The notes below the pieces were generated by a model, which made no database searches, had not been told where the DNA came from, and was given only the letters and a program-made list of their open reading frames with translations. DNA of 64,000 bases, taken from Streptomyces sp. VRA16 Mangrove soil (lineage in GTDB: Bacteria; Actinomycetota; Actinomycetes; Streptomycetales; Streptomycetaceae). This document shows positions 53,099-62,429 of this stretch, in pieces. The DNA is taken from NCBI RefSeq assembly GCF_017377775.1, contig NZ_JAFVLN010000002.1, positions 62,001-126,000 of the forward strand, read 5' to 3'. Position numbers and translations under genes: made by a program. Each line of letters opens with the position of its first letter. Position 1 is the stretch's first letter.

Positions 53099-54565
53099 AT
53101 GTCGGATTCCGCCGGAACGGCCGATACCACCACAGCACCACCCGCCAGGAGCGGTGCGCTCTTCTCCGGGCACTACACGCACCTGTGGGGCTTTCTGCTC
53201 GCGGGCTGGCTGATCAGCTACGCGGACCGCACGGTCACCGGACCCGTGGTCGCCTGGATGATCGAGAACAAGGCCGGTTTCATCGGGGACGCCTCGAACC
53301 CGGCGACGCTCGGCGGCCTCATCGGCTCGATGTTCTTCACCGGGTACATGCTCACGCAGTACGCGGGCGGGCGGCTCGGCGACCGGTACGGGCACCGCGA
53401 GATGCTCGTCGTGTCACTGCTGTGGGCGGGCCTGCTGACCCTGGTGTCGGGTCTGACGGGCGGCCTGGTCGGGTTCGTCGTCGCGCGTGTGCTCACCGGT
53501 CTCGGCGAGGGCGTCTTCTACTCCAACGACCGCGTCCTGGTCATCCATCACACCCCGGCGGCCCGCCGCACGATCGGCCTCGGCGTCGTCCTGTCGGGCC
53601 TCTCGATCGGTCTGACGGTCGGCATCGTCGCCACCCCGCACCTCATCGACTGGGGCGGCTCCTGGGGCCTGGGCGACCGAGCCTGGTCCATGCCGCTGTA
53701 CGTCTTCGGTATCGTCTCGCTGCTCGTGGCGGCGGCCACCTGGCGCTTCTTCCGGGGCCGCGGTGACCAGCCCCTGCGGCTCGGCCCGCCCGCGCTGCGC
53801 CTGATCGGCTACTCGGTCCCGGCGGCCGTCGCGATCGTCGCGCTGTTCGTGCTGGCCGACGAGTTCGGCTGGCCGGACTGGCTGACGGCGATCGGCTCCG
53901 GCGTGCTGTTCGTGATCATGGTGACGATCGTCATCCGGGGCATCGTGCGCACCGGACGCTCGACCCGACTCCTCAACCGCAACGTGTGGTTGGTGTACAT
54001 CAGCTTCATCGCGGTGATGTGGAACCTCTGGTTCTTCTCCTTCTGGTCGGTGCAGATCGTCGCCGAGACCGCGCACAGCAGCCTGGGCGCCGCGGCCCTG
54101 ACGGCGGCGTTCAACGCGGGCGCCGGCATCATCGGCTTCCCCGTCGGCGGCTGGATCGCGGACCGCAGGGTGCGCGCGGGCAAGGGCCGCAAGCCGCTCG
54201 CGGTGATCTGCGCCGCGGTGCACACGGTGCTCGCCGTCGCGTTCGGCGCGAGCCTGGTCGCCGGTGATCCCTCGCTGTTGCTGCTCGGCCTGATCCTGTT
54301 CAGCTCGGGCCTGTTCTTCAACGCGCTGCAGCCCATCGTGCACAGCCTCCTCGGCGACCTGGCGCCCGAACAGGACCGCGGTTCGCTCTTCGGCCTGTTC
54401 AACCTGATCGCCGAGATCGGCGCCGTGGCCAGCCCGGTGGTCAGCGGCGTGCTGCGCGACGCGACGGGCAGCTGGGCGCCCGGCGTCTTCACGGCCGCCG
54501 GCGTGATGGCCGTGTCGGTCGTGCTGTACGCGCTGGTGAAGGAGCGGATACCCGGGGTCGACTGA
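53099..54565 (+). CDS. MFS transporter (sugar/organic acid)
   Basis: A 488-residue permease with 12 helices and a long central loop. Motifs include FLLAGWLISYADRTVTGPVVAWMI in helix 1, GGRLGDRYGHREM after helix 2 and RVLTGLGEGVFYSNDRVLVI. It belongs to the ACS-type or related MFS group with substrates such as carboxylates or sugar acids; no more can be said. AAGGGGGA is a strong ribosome site 7 bases before ATG 53099. Confidence 0.85.
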   Translation: MSDSAGTADTTTAPPARSGALFSGHYTHLWGFLLAGWLISYADRTVTGPVVAWMIENKAGFIGDASNPATLGGLIGSMFFTGYMLTQYAGGRLGDRYGHREMLVVSLLWAGLLTLVSGLTGGLVGFVVARVLTGLGEGVFYSNDRVLVIHHTPAARRTIGLGVVLSGLSIGLTVGIVATPHLIDWGGSWGLGDRAWSMPLYVFGIVSLLVAAATWRFFRGRGDQPLRLGPPALRLIGYSVPAAVAIVALFVLADEFGWPDWLTAIGSGVLFVIMVTIVIRGIVRTGRSTRLLNRNVWLVYISFIAVMWNLWFFSFWSVQIVAETAHSSLGAAALTAAFNAGAGIIGFPVGGWIADRRVRAGKGRKPLAVICAAVHTVLAVAFGASLVAGDPSLLLLGLILFSSGLFFNALQPIVHSLLGDLAPEQDRGSLFGLFNLIAEIGAVASPVVSGVLRDATGSWAPGVFTAAGVMAVSVVLYALVKERIPGVD

Positions 54566-54572
54566 CCGCCGC

Positions 54573-57500
54573 TCACGCCCCGGCCGGGGCGAGCAGCCGC
54601 GCCGCCGCCTCCGCGAACGCCCGTACGGTACGCGGCCGCAGCCGCCCCAGGCCGGGGAACCCCGGGTCGATGAAGGACGGGTCGAACGGCACCGGGATCA
54701 ACTGCCGGGCCGGGACCCCGAGTTGCTGGGCGAAGACCGCCAGGTCCAGGTCCGAGTACGAGGCCCCGAACCCGGCGACCAGCACGAGCGCCTCATCGGC
54801 CAGTGCCGCGTACCCGCGTGACCTCAACTGCGCCAGGGGTCCGGCGCCCGGCATCACGGCCGCCTGGCCGAACATGGCGCACACCACGAGCGAGTCGGTC
54901 ACGTCGAGGACGGGGTCGGCCCGGTCCCCCAGGCGCTGGGAGCCCCAGTCGGTGAGCACCGCCGAGTAGTGCGGTGCCGCGGCGCCGACGAGCCGCGTGT
55001 ACTCCTGCGTGTGCGTGGTGCTCGCGGTGAAGTGGCCGACGCGGTGGGCGACCACCTCAAGGCCGGTGGACAGCCGGGTGGTGAGGGCGCTCACCGCGTC
55101 GTAGGAGGCGCCCTGCGGCAGCGACGCGACATCGCGGAACGTCGCGGGGTTGCGGCCGCCCGGCAGATATCGGGCGAGGCCGCCCCGCTCCGGGGCGCCG
55201 TCGAGGGCGAGCACCGGGCGGCCGCGGACCGCCGCGATCAGCGAGCCGAGCGTGACGGTCGCCGTGGAACGGCCGCTGTACGCCTGCGCTCCGACGAGGG
55301 TGATGCGCGGCCCGTGGCCGAGCGGGATACGCAGGGCGTCGACGAGCCGCTCGTCCCTGGGGCCGCCGAACCCGCGCCAGAAGTTCCGCAGCCGCGGCCC
55401 GCGCGGCCGGTCGTCGGTGCCGCTCCGGGGCACGCTCGCGGGTTCCGGTTCCTCCAGCGGGACCCGCACCGGGGGCAGGTCGGCGTGGACGGCGGAGTCG
55501 CTGTCGCCCAGCGTGAGATAGCGGGCCAGCAGATCGGCGACGTCGCCCGCGCTGGGCCGCGCCTCCAGGTTCTCGTCGAGGCAGCTCTCGATGACCCGGC
55601 GCAGCGGGTCCCAGGTGCCGCCCCGCCACAGCTCCATCTCGCTGGACAGGCCCGTCCTGCCGCGCAGCGGTCGGCTGCCGATGAGCTGGAGGAGTTCACC
55701 GAGTGCGCGGATGTTGTCGGCGGGCCGCGGCGGCCGGCCGGGACCGTGGTGGTCGCCGTCGATGACGCAGTCCGACAGGTCGCACAGGACCACCGAGCGG
55801 CGGCGCACCAGCACGCTCTCCGCGGTCAGCCGCTCGGGGACCAGGCCGTTGAGGTGGCAGATGCTGAGCGCGCTGGCCAGCCCGTGGCTTACCGCGAGCC
55901 CCTGCAACACGTCGAAGGCCGGGTGCCCGTCGTCCAGGGAGCGGGTGAACACCTCGCTCAGGCGCGGCGGTTGGGCGTTGGGCGCGTCGCCGTCGGACAG
56001 CAGTTCCATGGCCAGCCACGGCCGCCCCTCGTCCTGCCCGGTGCCGATCAGCCGCGGCGCGTGCCGTCCGGCGAGCCGGCGCAGCGCCTCCGCCTCGACG
56101 TACAGCAGCCGGTCGGCGTCCGGCGGCGAGTCGGGGCGCGGGGTGCGCACGACGAGGTGGCCGCCGTCGTCGTCGCGGGCGAGGTAGGCGATGGTGCGCC
56201 GACCGCGGCGGCGGCTGAGGAGCTCGTACGGGCCGAGCCGCGCGGGGTCGTCACCGGTCAGCGCCGACCAGTCGTCGGTGAGGTCGGTGGCGGGCGCGAG
56301 CGGCGCCCCGCCCCCGCCGTCGGCGGACCGGCGGACGCCCACGCCGAAGCGCCGCAGCAGCCGCTGTTCCACGGTGCTGAACGCGCGGTGCGCGGAAGGG
56401 ATCACGGCGCTGCCGTCGGGCTGGGCGAGCCAGGCGGGGAAGTCGGCGCTGCGGCCCGCGAGTTGTTCGAGCTGGCGGCCGATGCGCCGCCCGGTCCTGA
56501 GGAGTTCGGCGTGCGGCACCGAGTCGAGCAGGGCCTGGCGCGCCTCGTCGGTGAACTCGAAGACGCGGTGTTTGGGCAGCGGGTCGGGCACGGGTGCGGG
56601 GTGCGGCCGCACCAGGCCGCCGAGGAACACCTCGGCCAGGTGCGAGGTCCTGGCCTGCCACGGCACCGCCTGCTGGACGAGGTGCATGACGGGGACGGAG
56701 ACGGGGGCGACGGCCGCGAGATGGGCGGCGAGCCGGTAGGCCTCCGGGGTCGCCGAGTCGCGGAAGTACTGGACGCTCTCCCGGTCGCGCGCGGGGACCG
56801 GGTGCGCACCGCTGCCGGGCGGCGAGAGCAGCGGCAGCTCGACGGTGGTGCCGGGCGAGGCGATGAGCGCGGCCCAGTCGGCGAGCGACTCGGCGGTGGG
56901 TTCGAGGACGGGCACCGGCACCTCGTCGAACGTGACGAGGTCGCGGGGCAGGATCTGGTCGGTGACGACCCAGGAGGTGTTGGCGCCGCCCGTCCGCCGG
57001 GTGGTGGCCTGCCAGCGTTCGGCGCGGATCCCGGACGACTCCCACAGCGGCGGCGGCAGCGTGTGCAGCAGCGCGACGGGGCCGCGCCGCGCCCAGGTGG
57101 CGAGGGTGCGGTGCAGGGCGCCGCTGCGCCAGGCGGCGCCCATGCCGTCGCTGACGGCGAGGACGAGGGTGCGTCCCGACAGGTCGAGCAGCGAGGCGGG
57201 CGACACGGTGGGGCTGCGCCGGGCGAACGGTTTGGTGTGCAGCCGGGGCGCGGTGGCCGACCGGCTGTCCAGGCCCAGTACGCGCACGGAGGCGAAGGCA
57301 CCCAGCCGCAGCATCAGCGTCTTCAGTTCGGCGGCGACCTTGTGCCACAGCAGCATGGAGATGCCGTCGTCGACGACGAGGACGAGGCTGAGCCAGCGTT
57401 CGCGCGCGGGCCGCAGCACGACGTCGGGCAGCAGGGTCTCGGCGAGCGCGGCGGCGGTGCCGGCCTCGTCGACCTCCATGCGGTGTCGGCTCGGGTGGCG

Positions 57501-57941
57501 GCGGCGCAGCGGGCGCAGGGCGCGGCCCATGGCGAGTTCGTCGAGGAAGGCGCCACTCTCCGGGACGCCCACGGGGCGGGCCCTGCGCTGCTCGTCGATG
57601 CGGCCGGCCGGGACGGTGTCGCGGCGCGGCGGAAGCAGGTCGGGGGTGGGCAACGGCCGTGCGGCGCCGAACAGTTCACGCTCGGCGGGCGCGGCGGCGG
57701 GTGCGGCCCGGGAGCTCTCGGGCGGCTTCGCCCTGACGGGCTCCGGCGGCCCGTCGGCCCGGTCCGGCGCGTCCGGGGACGTGGGGGTCGCGTACCGGCG
57801 CAGCGGGGCGTTCTCGGGCGACAGGCGTCCGGCGAGCCAGAGCACGTCGAGCGCCTGCTGCACATCGAGGTCGACCCCGGCGGCGGAGAGCACGCGCAGG
57901 GCCGCGGCCAGCCGCTCGCCGGGTACGGGATCCTCGGTCAT
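54573..57941 (-). CDS. SAV_2336-type protein with vWA-like, pseudokinase and degenerate P-loop domains
   Basis: A 1122-residue protein. The first 500 residues match the SAV_2336 N-terminal domain, with a vWA-like core near 185-330 (SLVLVVDDGISMLLWHKV; ALLHTLPPPLWESSG). At about 567-760 there is a kinase-like fold (LGPYELLSRRRGRRTIAYLA) but the catalytic loop is LNGLVPERLTAESVLV and the DFG region reads LCDLSDC, so it is a pseudokinase. From about 885 a ParA/MinD-like P-loop domain begins with GAQAYSGRST, where the usual lysine is arginine. ATG 57941 is preferred to GTG 57944 because the latter sits too close to GGTGG. It follows the MoxR gene after 10 bases. Confidence 0.85.
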   Translation of the reverse strand: MTEDPVPGERLAAALRVLSAAGVDLDVQQALDVLWLAGRLSPENAPLRRYATPTSPDAPDRADGPPEPVRAKPPESSRAAPAAAPAERELFGAARPLPTPDLLPPRRDTVPAGRIDEQRRARPVGVPESGAFLDELAMGRALRPLRRRHPSRHRMEVDEAGTAAALAETLLPDVVLRPARERWLSLVLVVDDGISMLLWHKVAAELKTLMLRLGAFASVRVLGLDSRSATAPRLHTKPFARRSPTVSPASLLDLSGRTLVLAVSDGMGAAWRSGALHRTLATWARRGPVALLHTLPPPLWESSGIRAERWQATTRRTGGANTSWVVTDQILPRDLVTFDEVPVPVLEPTAESLADWAALIASPGTTVELPLLSPPGSGAHPVPARDRESVQYFRDSATPEAYRLAAHLAAVAPVSVPVMHLVQQAVPWQARTSHLAEVFLGGLVRPHPAPVPDPLPKHRVFEFTDEARQALLDSVPHAELLRTGRRIGRQLEQLAGRSADFPAWLAQPDGSAVIPSAHRAFSTVEQRLLRRFGVGVRRSADGGGGAPLAPATDLTDDWSALTGDDPARLGPYELLSRRRGRRTIAYLARDDDGGHLVVRTPRPDSPPDADRLLYVEAEALRRLAGRHAPRLIGTGQDEGRPWLAMELLSDGDAPNAQPPRLSEVFTRSLDDGHPAFDVLQGLAVSHGLASALSICHLNGLVPERLTAESVLVRRRSVVLCDLSDCVIDGDHHGPGRPPRPADNIRALGELLQLIGSRPLRGRTGLSSEMELWRGGTWDPLRRVIESCLDENLEARPSAGDVADLLARYLTLGDSDSAVHADLPPVRVPLEEPEPASVPRSGTDDRPRGPRLRNFWRGFGGPRDERLVDALRIPLGHGPRITLVGAQAYSGRSTATVTLGSLIAAVRGRPVLALDGAPERGGLARYLPGGRNPATFRDVASLPQGASYDAVSALTTRLSTGLEVVAHRVGHFTASTTHTQEYTRLVGAAAPHYSAVLTDWGSQRLGDRADPVLDVTDSLVVCAMFGQAAVMPGAGPLAQLRSRGYAALADEALVLVAGFGASYSDLDLAVFAQQLGVPARQLIPVPFDPSFIDPGFPGLGRLRPRTVRAFAEAAARLLAPAGA

Positions 57942-57951
57942 CACGCCACCG

Positions 57952-58911
57952 TCACACGGTTCCCGAGAGCTGGTGCAGTACCGCGTCGAGCAGGCCGCGG
58001 GCGTCGACGTCCACGCCGCCGCCGCGCAGGAACACGGCGTTGAGGAGCTGGTCGGTGGCGAGTTCGTGGGCGGCGCGGCGGTCGAGGAACTGGCTGAGGA
58101 TCTCCTCGGCCGAGTCGAGGGCTCCGGGCCCGAGGTGCGCCTCGACGATGGCGCGCAGCCGGTCCTCGTCGGGCACCGGCAGGTCGAGGCGGATGCAGCG
58201 GCGCAGGAAGGCGGGCGGGAAGTCGCGTTCGCCGTTGCTGGTGATGACGACGACGGGGAACTCGGCGCACTGGACCCGGCCGTGACGGACCGTCACGGTC
58301 GCGCGGTGGTCGGCCGTGTGCACCTCGACGTGCTCGATGTCCTCGGGCAGCCGCACCAGTTCGGGGATCTCGAAGACGCCGTCCTCGAAGACGGTCAGCA
58401 GGTCGTTGGGGAGGTCGACGTCGCCCTTGTCCATCTCGTCGATGAGCAGCACCCGCGGCCCCTGCCCCGGCACCAGAGCGGTGCCCAGCGGGCCGAGCCT
58501 GATGAACGTACCGATGGAGGGTTCCGCATCGCCGCGGTCCCGGCTGAGCGTCGTCTCGCGCAGCCGGCCGATGGCGTCGTACTGGTAGAGCGCGTCCTGC
58601 ACGGACGAGCGGCTGTTGACGGGCCAGCGCAGCAGTTCGCCGAGGCCCAGTTCGGTGGCGACGGCGTAGGCGAGGGACGACTTGCCGGTGCCCGCGGGGC
58701 CGGTGACGAGCAGCGGCCTGCGCAGGTGCAGGGCCGCGTTCACCACGTCCGCGTGCTCCTGGCTGATCAGATACGGCAGCGGGGCGGCGCCCGTGGGCTC
58801 CTGGCCCTCGGGGGTGAAGCGCCGCCATGGCGGTGCGGGCGGCAGCGCCACGGTGCGCCGCGAGCCGTCGCCGCGGAACAGCCGCCAGTCGGCGTCGGGT
58901 CGGTTGCTCAT
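57952..58911 (-). CDS. MoxR-type AAA+ ATPase
   Basis: A 319-residue ATPase. Walker A GPAGTGKSSL lies at 71-80, Walker B RVLLIDEMDKGDVDLPNDLL near 150, sensor 1 VVITSNGERDFPPAFLRRC with the arginine finger region, and the C-terminal lid SQFLDRRAAHEL. It contains the MoxR-specific LTVFEDGVFEIPEL insert. With the vWA-like and VMAP-like proteins it forms the nucleotide-driven core of a ternary system. The ATG is at 58911 with GAGAGGA upstream. Confidence 0.9.
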   Translation of the reverse strand: MSNRPDADWRLFRGDGSRRTVALPPAPPWRRFTPEGQEPTGAAPLPYLISQEHADVVNAALHLRRPLLVTGPAGTGKSSLAYAVATELGLGELLRWPVNSRSSVQDALYQYDAIGRLRETTLSRDRGDAEPSIGTFIRLGPLGTALVPGQGPRVLLIDEMDKGDVDLPNDLLTVFEDGVFEIPELVRLPEDIEHVEVHTADHRATVTVRHGRVQCAEFPVVVITSNGERDFPPAFLRRCIRLDLPVPDEDRLRAIVEAHLGPGALDSAEEILSQFLDRRAAHELATDQLLNAVFLRGGGVDVDARGLLDAVLHQLSGTV

Positions 58912-58999
58912 CGGATGCTGGGGTCCTCTCGCGGTGGCGGCACACGGACACAGACGCGGGCGGGCGGGGTGGGGTTCATCCAGCCGGGCGGGGCCGGGT

Positions 59000-61150
59000 T
59001 CATCCGGGTCCTTCCCTCGGTTCGGCCAGATGCAACCGCGGCACGGCACGGTCCGCGTCGGCCCAGGCGAGCACGGGGCGGCCGGGGTGGTCGGCCGGGG
59101 TGCTGACGGACTTGGCGCGGTAGGCGCGCACCCCTTCGGGCAGATCGCGGGTCTCGACGTCGTCGGTGTGCTCCAGGGCGTGCGAGCCGTGCTCGGGCCG
59201 GCGGTCCCACACCACGACGGGGACGCCGACGGCGAGACACATCCGCACGATGTCGTCGCGGACCGCGGCGGGGACGTCCACACGGACGCGCACGGCGTCG
59301 GTCTCGTCCATCAGCCGGCCGTACGCGCTGAGCTTGTCGACGCCGGTGCCGCTGAACCTGAGGGTGGTGCCGGAGTCGAGGCGCTGCCAGCGGCGGCGCC
59401 ACTCGGGCACGAACCGCTCGTGCTTGCGCAGCAGTTCGGGGCAGTGCACGACGAGCGGGAACTCGGCACCGAGGATGCCGGGCACGAGGTCGTCGGGGCC
59501 GCTGCCCTCCCATTCGTCGACGGGAAGATTGAGGCCGTCCATGTCCACGAGCGCCTCCACCATGGGACGTCGCCCGGCGGGTCCGGAGAGGGTCAACGAC
59601 GCCAGGATCCGCAGCAGTTCGCGTGCCGCCTCGGCCCCGGAGTACGTGGTCGTGGAGTCGGTGGAGAGCCGGCGCGGCCCCTCGCCCTCGTCGCACCAGG
59701 TGCGCAGCCGGAACCGCTCGCGCCCGGCGCGAGTGATCTCCACGAGGAGGCGGGCCCGGTCGGAGCGGCCCCGCCGTTCCTTGGCCCATTCCTCTGCGTC
59801 GGTCCTTCGTTCGAACAGGGCGGCACGCGGGATGCCGAGGCGGGCCGCCACGTTCGAGACCCACATCCGCAGGCTGATCTGCTCGGAGGGGCTGTAGGTG
59901 GCGGCCAGGTATTCGATGACGCGCAGGAGTCCGGGCACGCGGGGTTCGCCCTCCGGCGATCTGCTGTCGCCGTCGAGCGGTTCGACCTGGTCGAGGAGGG
60001 CGTCGAGGGTGGCGCCGTCGAGCCGTCCCGCGGCCTTGGGCAGCGCGGCGCGCGCCGCTTCGGCGAGCCGGCCCGTCACCTGCGGGCCCAGCACCGAGAG
60101 GTAGCGGTGGAGCTGGGCGAGCTCGCGCCGGGACAGCAGCCGGGGACGGGTGGCGATGCGGGCGGCTTCGAGGGCGGTGTCGGCGGCCGACGGGTCGCGC
60201 AGGCGCAGGGTGCCGCTGAAGTCGGCCAGGGCCCGCGGCTCGGTGAGCAGGAACTGCACGAACTCGTCCACGGTGGGCGCCGTGACCGTGCTGCTCGGCG
60301 CCGCGTCGCAGGTGCGCGCGAGGTCGAGGGCGGCGGTCAGCCGGGTCTCGGGCGAGGGGAACGTACTGGTGAGGGCGTCGGCGAGGAGCACGAACGCGGG
60401 GTGGTGCGGGTCGGGTTCCTCGTCGGGCAGGGAGTCCAGGGCGCCCACGGCGCGCAGTTCGGCCTCGATCCGCTGCCAGGGGATGGCCCAGCTGCGCCGG
60501 GACAGGTCCTGCGGGTGGTACGTCGCGGGACGGCCGGTGTGCGGGTCGGTCCGGGGCGGATGGGCGGCGGCCACCAGGCCGGTCCAGGCCTCCTGGTCGT
60601 GCGCCCACAGCGGTCCGCCGCTGTAGGCGGGGCCGATGGCCATGCCGGTCGCGAAGCCGTCGACGTACCCGAACCGTCCGTCGAAGGAGGTCACGCGCCC
60701 GTCGGCGAAGGTGCTCTCGTGCGCGCCGCCGTGCCAGGCCCGCACGGCCTGGCGCCGGGCCATGCCGACGCGGCGCGGCGGGCTCGGCAGCTGCCGCGCG
60801 TCGGCGACGAGGCGCAGCACGGCGAGATCGCCCAGCCAGTTGGAGTCGACGCCGGCCCGCACGGGGCCGCCGTCGTCGGTGCGGCGCGGTGGGATCCAGT
60901 ACGCGACATGGGCCTCGTGGACCTGCCAGGCATGGGTGCGGAAGCCGACCCGTACCGGGTGGTGGCCGGGCAGCGACATGTCGAACGGGGACCGTTGCAG
61001 TGCGTCGTTGACGACGTGGGCGCAGGTGAGGACCAGGCCGGGGGCGAGCAGGACGCCGGCCCCCACGGCTTTGTCGCCCTGTGCCGCCCTGACCGCCACC
61101 TTGGCGTCGGGCGCGCCCGCCACCGTGTCGTCCCGCAGAAACCAGCTCAT
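59000..61150 (-). CDS. VMAP-like protein with N-terminal trypsin-like protease domain
   Basis: A 716-residue protein. The first 230 residues form a trypsin-like domain with a full triad: His45 (LTCAHVV), Asp108 (GDLAVLRL) and Ser177 (GPAYSGGP). No signal peptide is present, so the protease is cytoplasmic. A helical middle region (about 235-400) follows, then a C-terminal VMAP-type region (about 400-716: LVEITRAGRERFRLRTWCDEG, VVVWDRRPEHGSHALE). In known VMAP systems this protein is the effector, activated by the MoxR/vWA pair. The stop lies 88 bases before the MoxR start, and its ATG is 3 bases after the trypco2 stop. Confidence 0.87.
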   Translation of the reverse strand: MSWFLRDDTVAGAPDAKVAVRAAQGDKAVGAGVLLAPGLVLTCAHVVNDALQRSPFDMSLPGHHPVRVGFRTHAWQVHEAHVAYWIPPRRTDDGGPVRAGVDSNWLGDLAVLRLVADARQLPSPPRRVGMARRQAVRAWHGGAHESTFADGRVTSFDGRFGYVDGFATGMAIGPAYSGGPLWAHDQEAWTGLVAAAHPPRTDPHTGRPATYHPQDLSRRSWAIPWQRIEAELRAVGALDSLPDEEPDPHHPAFVLLADALTSTFPSPETRLTAALDLARTCDAAPSSTVTAPTVDEFVQFLLTEPRALADFSGTLRLRDPSAADTALEAARIATRPRLLSRRELAQLHRYLSVLGPQVTGRLAEAARAALPKAAGRLDGATLDALLDQVEPLDGDSRSPEGEPRVPGLLRVIEYLAATYSPSEQISLRMWVSNVAARLGIPRAALFERRTDAEEWAKERRGRSDRARLLVEITRAGRERFRLRTWCDEGEGPRRLSTDSTTTYSGAEAARELLRILASLTLSGPAGRRPMVEALVDMDGLNLPVDEWEGSGPDDLVPGILGAEFPLVVHCPELLRKHERFVPEWRRRWQRLDSGTTLRFSGTGVDKLSAYGRLMDETDAVRVRVDVPAAVRDDIVRMCLAVGVPVVVWDRRPEHGSHALEHTDDVETRDLPEGVRAYRAKSVSTPADHPGRPVLAWADADRAVPRLHLAEPREGPG

Positions 61151-61153
61151 GGG

Positions 61154-61552
61154 TCAGGCCGATGGCGTTCCGGGGGCCCAGGTGGCCGTCACGTTGAGAT
61201 GCGCCTGCCCCGTCGCTCCGACGATGCCCAGCTTGAGGTCGCTGCCGACCTGGATGCCGAAGCTCACGCTGATCTCCGACGGCGGCGCCGGGGTACCACT
61301 GACCACGCTGTGCACCTCTTCGATGAGGGTGCCGAGCGGGCGCAGGGTCTGCTGGAGGGCGCCGGTGGCCAGCGCGGCCACGGCCTGGCCGCCCCGCGAG
61401 ACCGGCACCGCCACGCCCATGCCGTCGGGCAGGTCGGGGGCGTCCGTGTCCGGCGCGGGGCCTGGGACGGCCACGACGGGCTCGGTGAGCAGGAAGCGGA
61501 CCGGTGTGCCGTCCTCAAGTGCGAGGGGCGGCAATTCCGTTGAGGGAGCCAT
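61154..61552 (-). CDS. trypco2-domain protein
   Basis: A 132-residue protein. The last 75 residues (TLRPLGTLIEEVHSVVSG, then SEISVSFGIQVGSDLKLGIVGATGQAHLNVTATW) match the trypco2 domain that accompanies VMAP/trypsin proteins. The first 55 residues are proline-rich. Starting at ATG 61552; an ATG nine bases earlier is in frame but weaker. It is the first gene of the ternary operon and probably binds or inhibits the trypsin-like partner. Confidence 0.82.
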   Translation of the reverse strand: MAPSTELPPLALEDGTPVRFLLTEPVVAVPGPAPDTDAPDLPDGMGVAVPVSRGGQAVAALATGALQQTLRPLGTLIEEVHSVVSGTPAPPSEISVSFGIQVGSDLKLGIVGATGQAHLNVTATWAPGTPSA

Positions 61553-61647
61553 GTGTCTCATTGTGCCGACAGGGCACGGCGGCGGAAGCCGTACCGGGCG
61601 GCACGGTTACAAGATCGTGGCGTTGGCCGCGGGTCGGCGACGCCGGC

Positions 61648-62205
61648 TCAACACCCTTTGCCCGTGGGCTCGATGGTCACCTTCGCCCGCGCGTCGGCTC
61701 CGTGCACCTTGCTGTACTCGGCGGCCGGCACCCGGAACCAGACGTTGTCCTTCCCGGTGCTCTTCGCCGAGTTCTCCGGGGACTTGGCCGGCTTGCGGTG
61801 CACGTCGTCGAGGCGTACGCACCACCGCTCGCGCCGCAGGACGCGGGTGTACGTCTCGGTGCCGCTGCGCACCTTGTGGCAGTCCCGCTCGGTTGTCGTG
61901 GTGTACCAGGTGCGGGTGCGGCCCTTGCTGCGCTTGGTGTGCTTCACCTTGCGGGTGTCGGTCTCGCACTTCTTGACGTAGTGCGGCCGGCTGGCGCGGG
62001 TGGTCCTGCGGGTGATGTGCCGCTCGGTGTCCCGCAGGCCGGTGACCTTCGTCGGCCGCTCGTCCTGCCGGGCGGCGTACGACCCGCCGGCCCTGCCGCC
62101 GCCGTGCACGGAACCGCTCCCGTCCGAACCGCCGCCGCAGGCCGCGAGCGCGGCCACGAGCACCATCGTCACTCCGGCGAGCGCCGGACGCCGCTTCACG
62201 CGCAC
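61648..62205 (-). CDS. Small secreted lipoprotein, basic
   Basis: A 185-residue protein with a lipoprotein signal (VTMVLVAALAAC, cysteine near 23) and a highly basic mature part rich in Lys, Arg and Thr (HTKRSKGRTRTWYTTTTERDC) with four cysteines. The GTG start at 62205 has AAGGGG upstream; GTG 62199 is in frame. The family is unknown. It precedes the ternary operon by 95 bases and is probably separate. Confidence 0.6.
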   Translation of the reverse strand: MRVKRRPALAGVTMVLVAALAACGGGSDGSGSVHGGGRAGGSYAARQDERPTKVTGLRDTERHITRRTTRASRPHYVKKCETDTRKVKHTKRSKGRTRTWYTTTTERDCHKVRSGTETYTRVLRRERWCVRLDDVHRKPAKSPENSAKSTGKDNVWFRVPAAEYSKVHGADARAKVTIEPTGKGC

Positions 62206-62305
62206 CCATCCCCTTACTTGTACATGCCATCAGGAAGCGGAAGCGTAACCGATCTTGAACGGGCGGCGGACCTCCGGATCCGACCGACCGGTGGGGAAGC
62301 CGTGA

Positions 62306-62334
62306 AGGCGCCGCCACCGTCACAGGCGGCGCCT
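62306..62334 (-). terminator. Terminator hairpin after pectate lyase gene
   Basis: Arms AGGCGCCGCC (62306-62315) and GGCGGCGCCT (62325-62334) pair perfectly with a 9-base loop, about 95 bases after the pectate lyase stop. The surrounding gap 62206-62429 holds no gene. Confidence 0.75.
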
Positions 62335-62429
62335 CCCTCGGCTCCGACGGACGGACCGCCGCCCTCGGCCGTGCCGACGGCGGCAGCGGCGCGGTCGCCT
62401 TCGACGGTCGGCCCGGATCGCGCGGTGCC

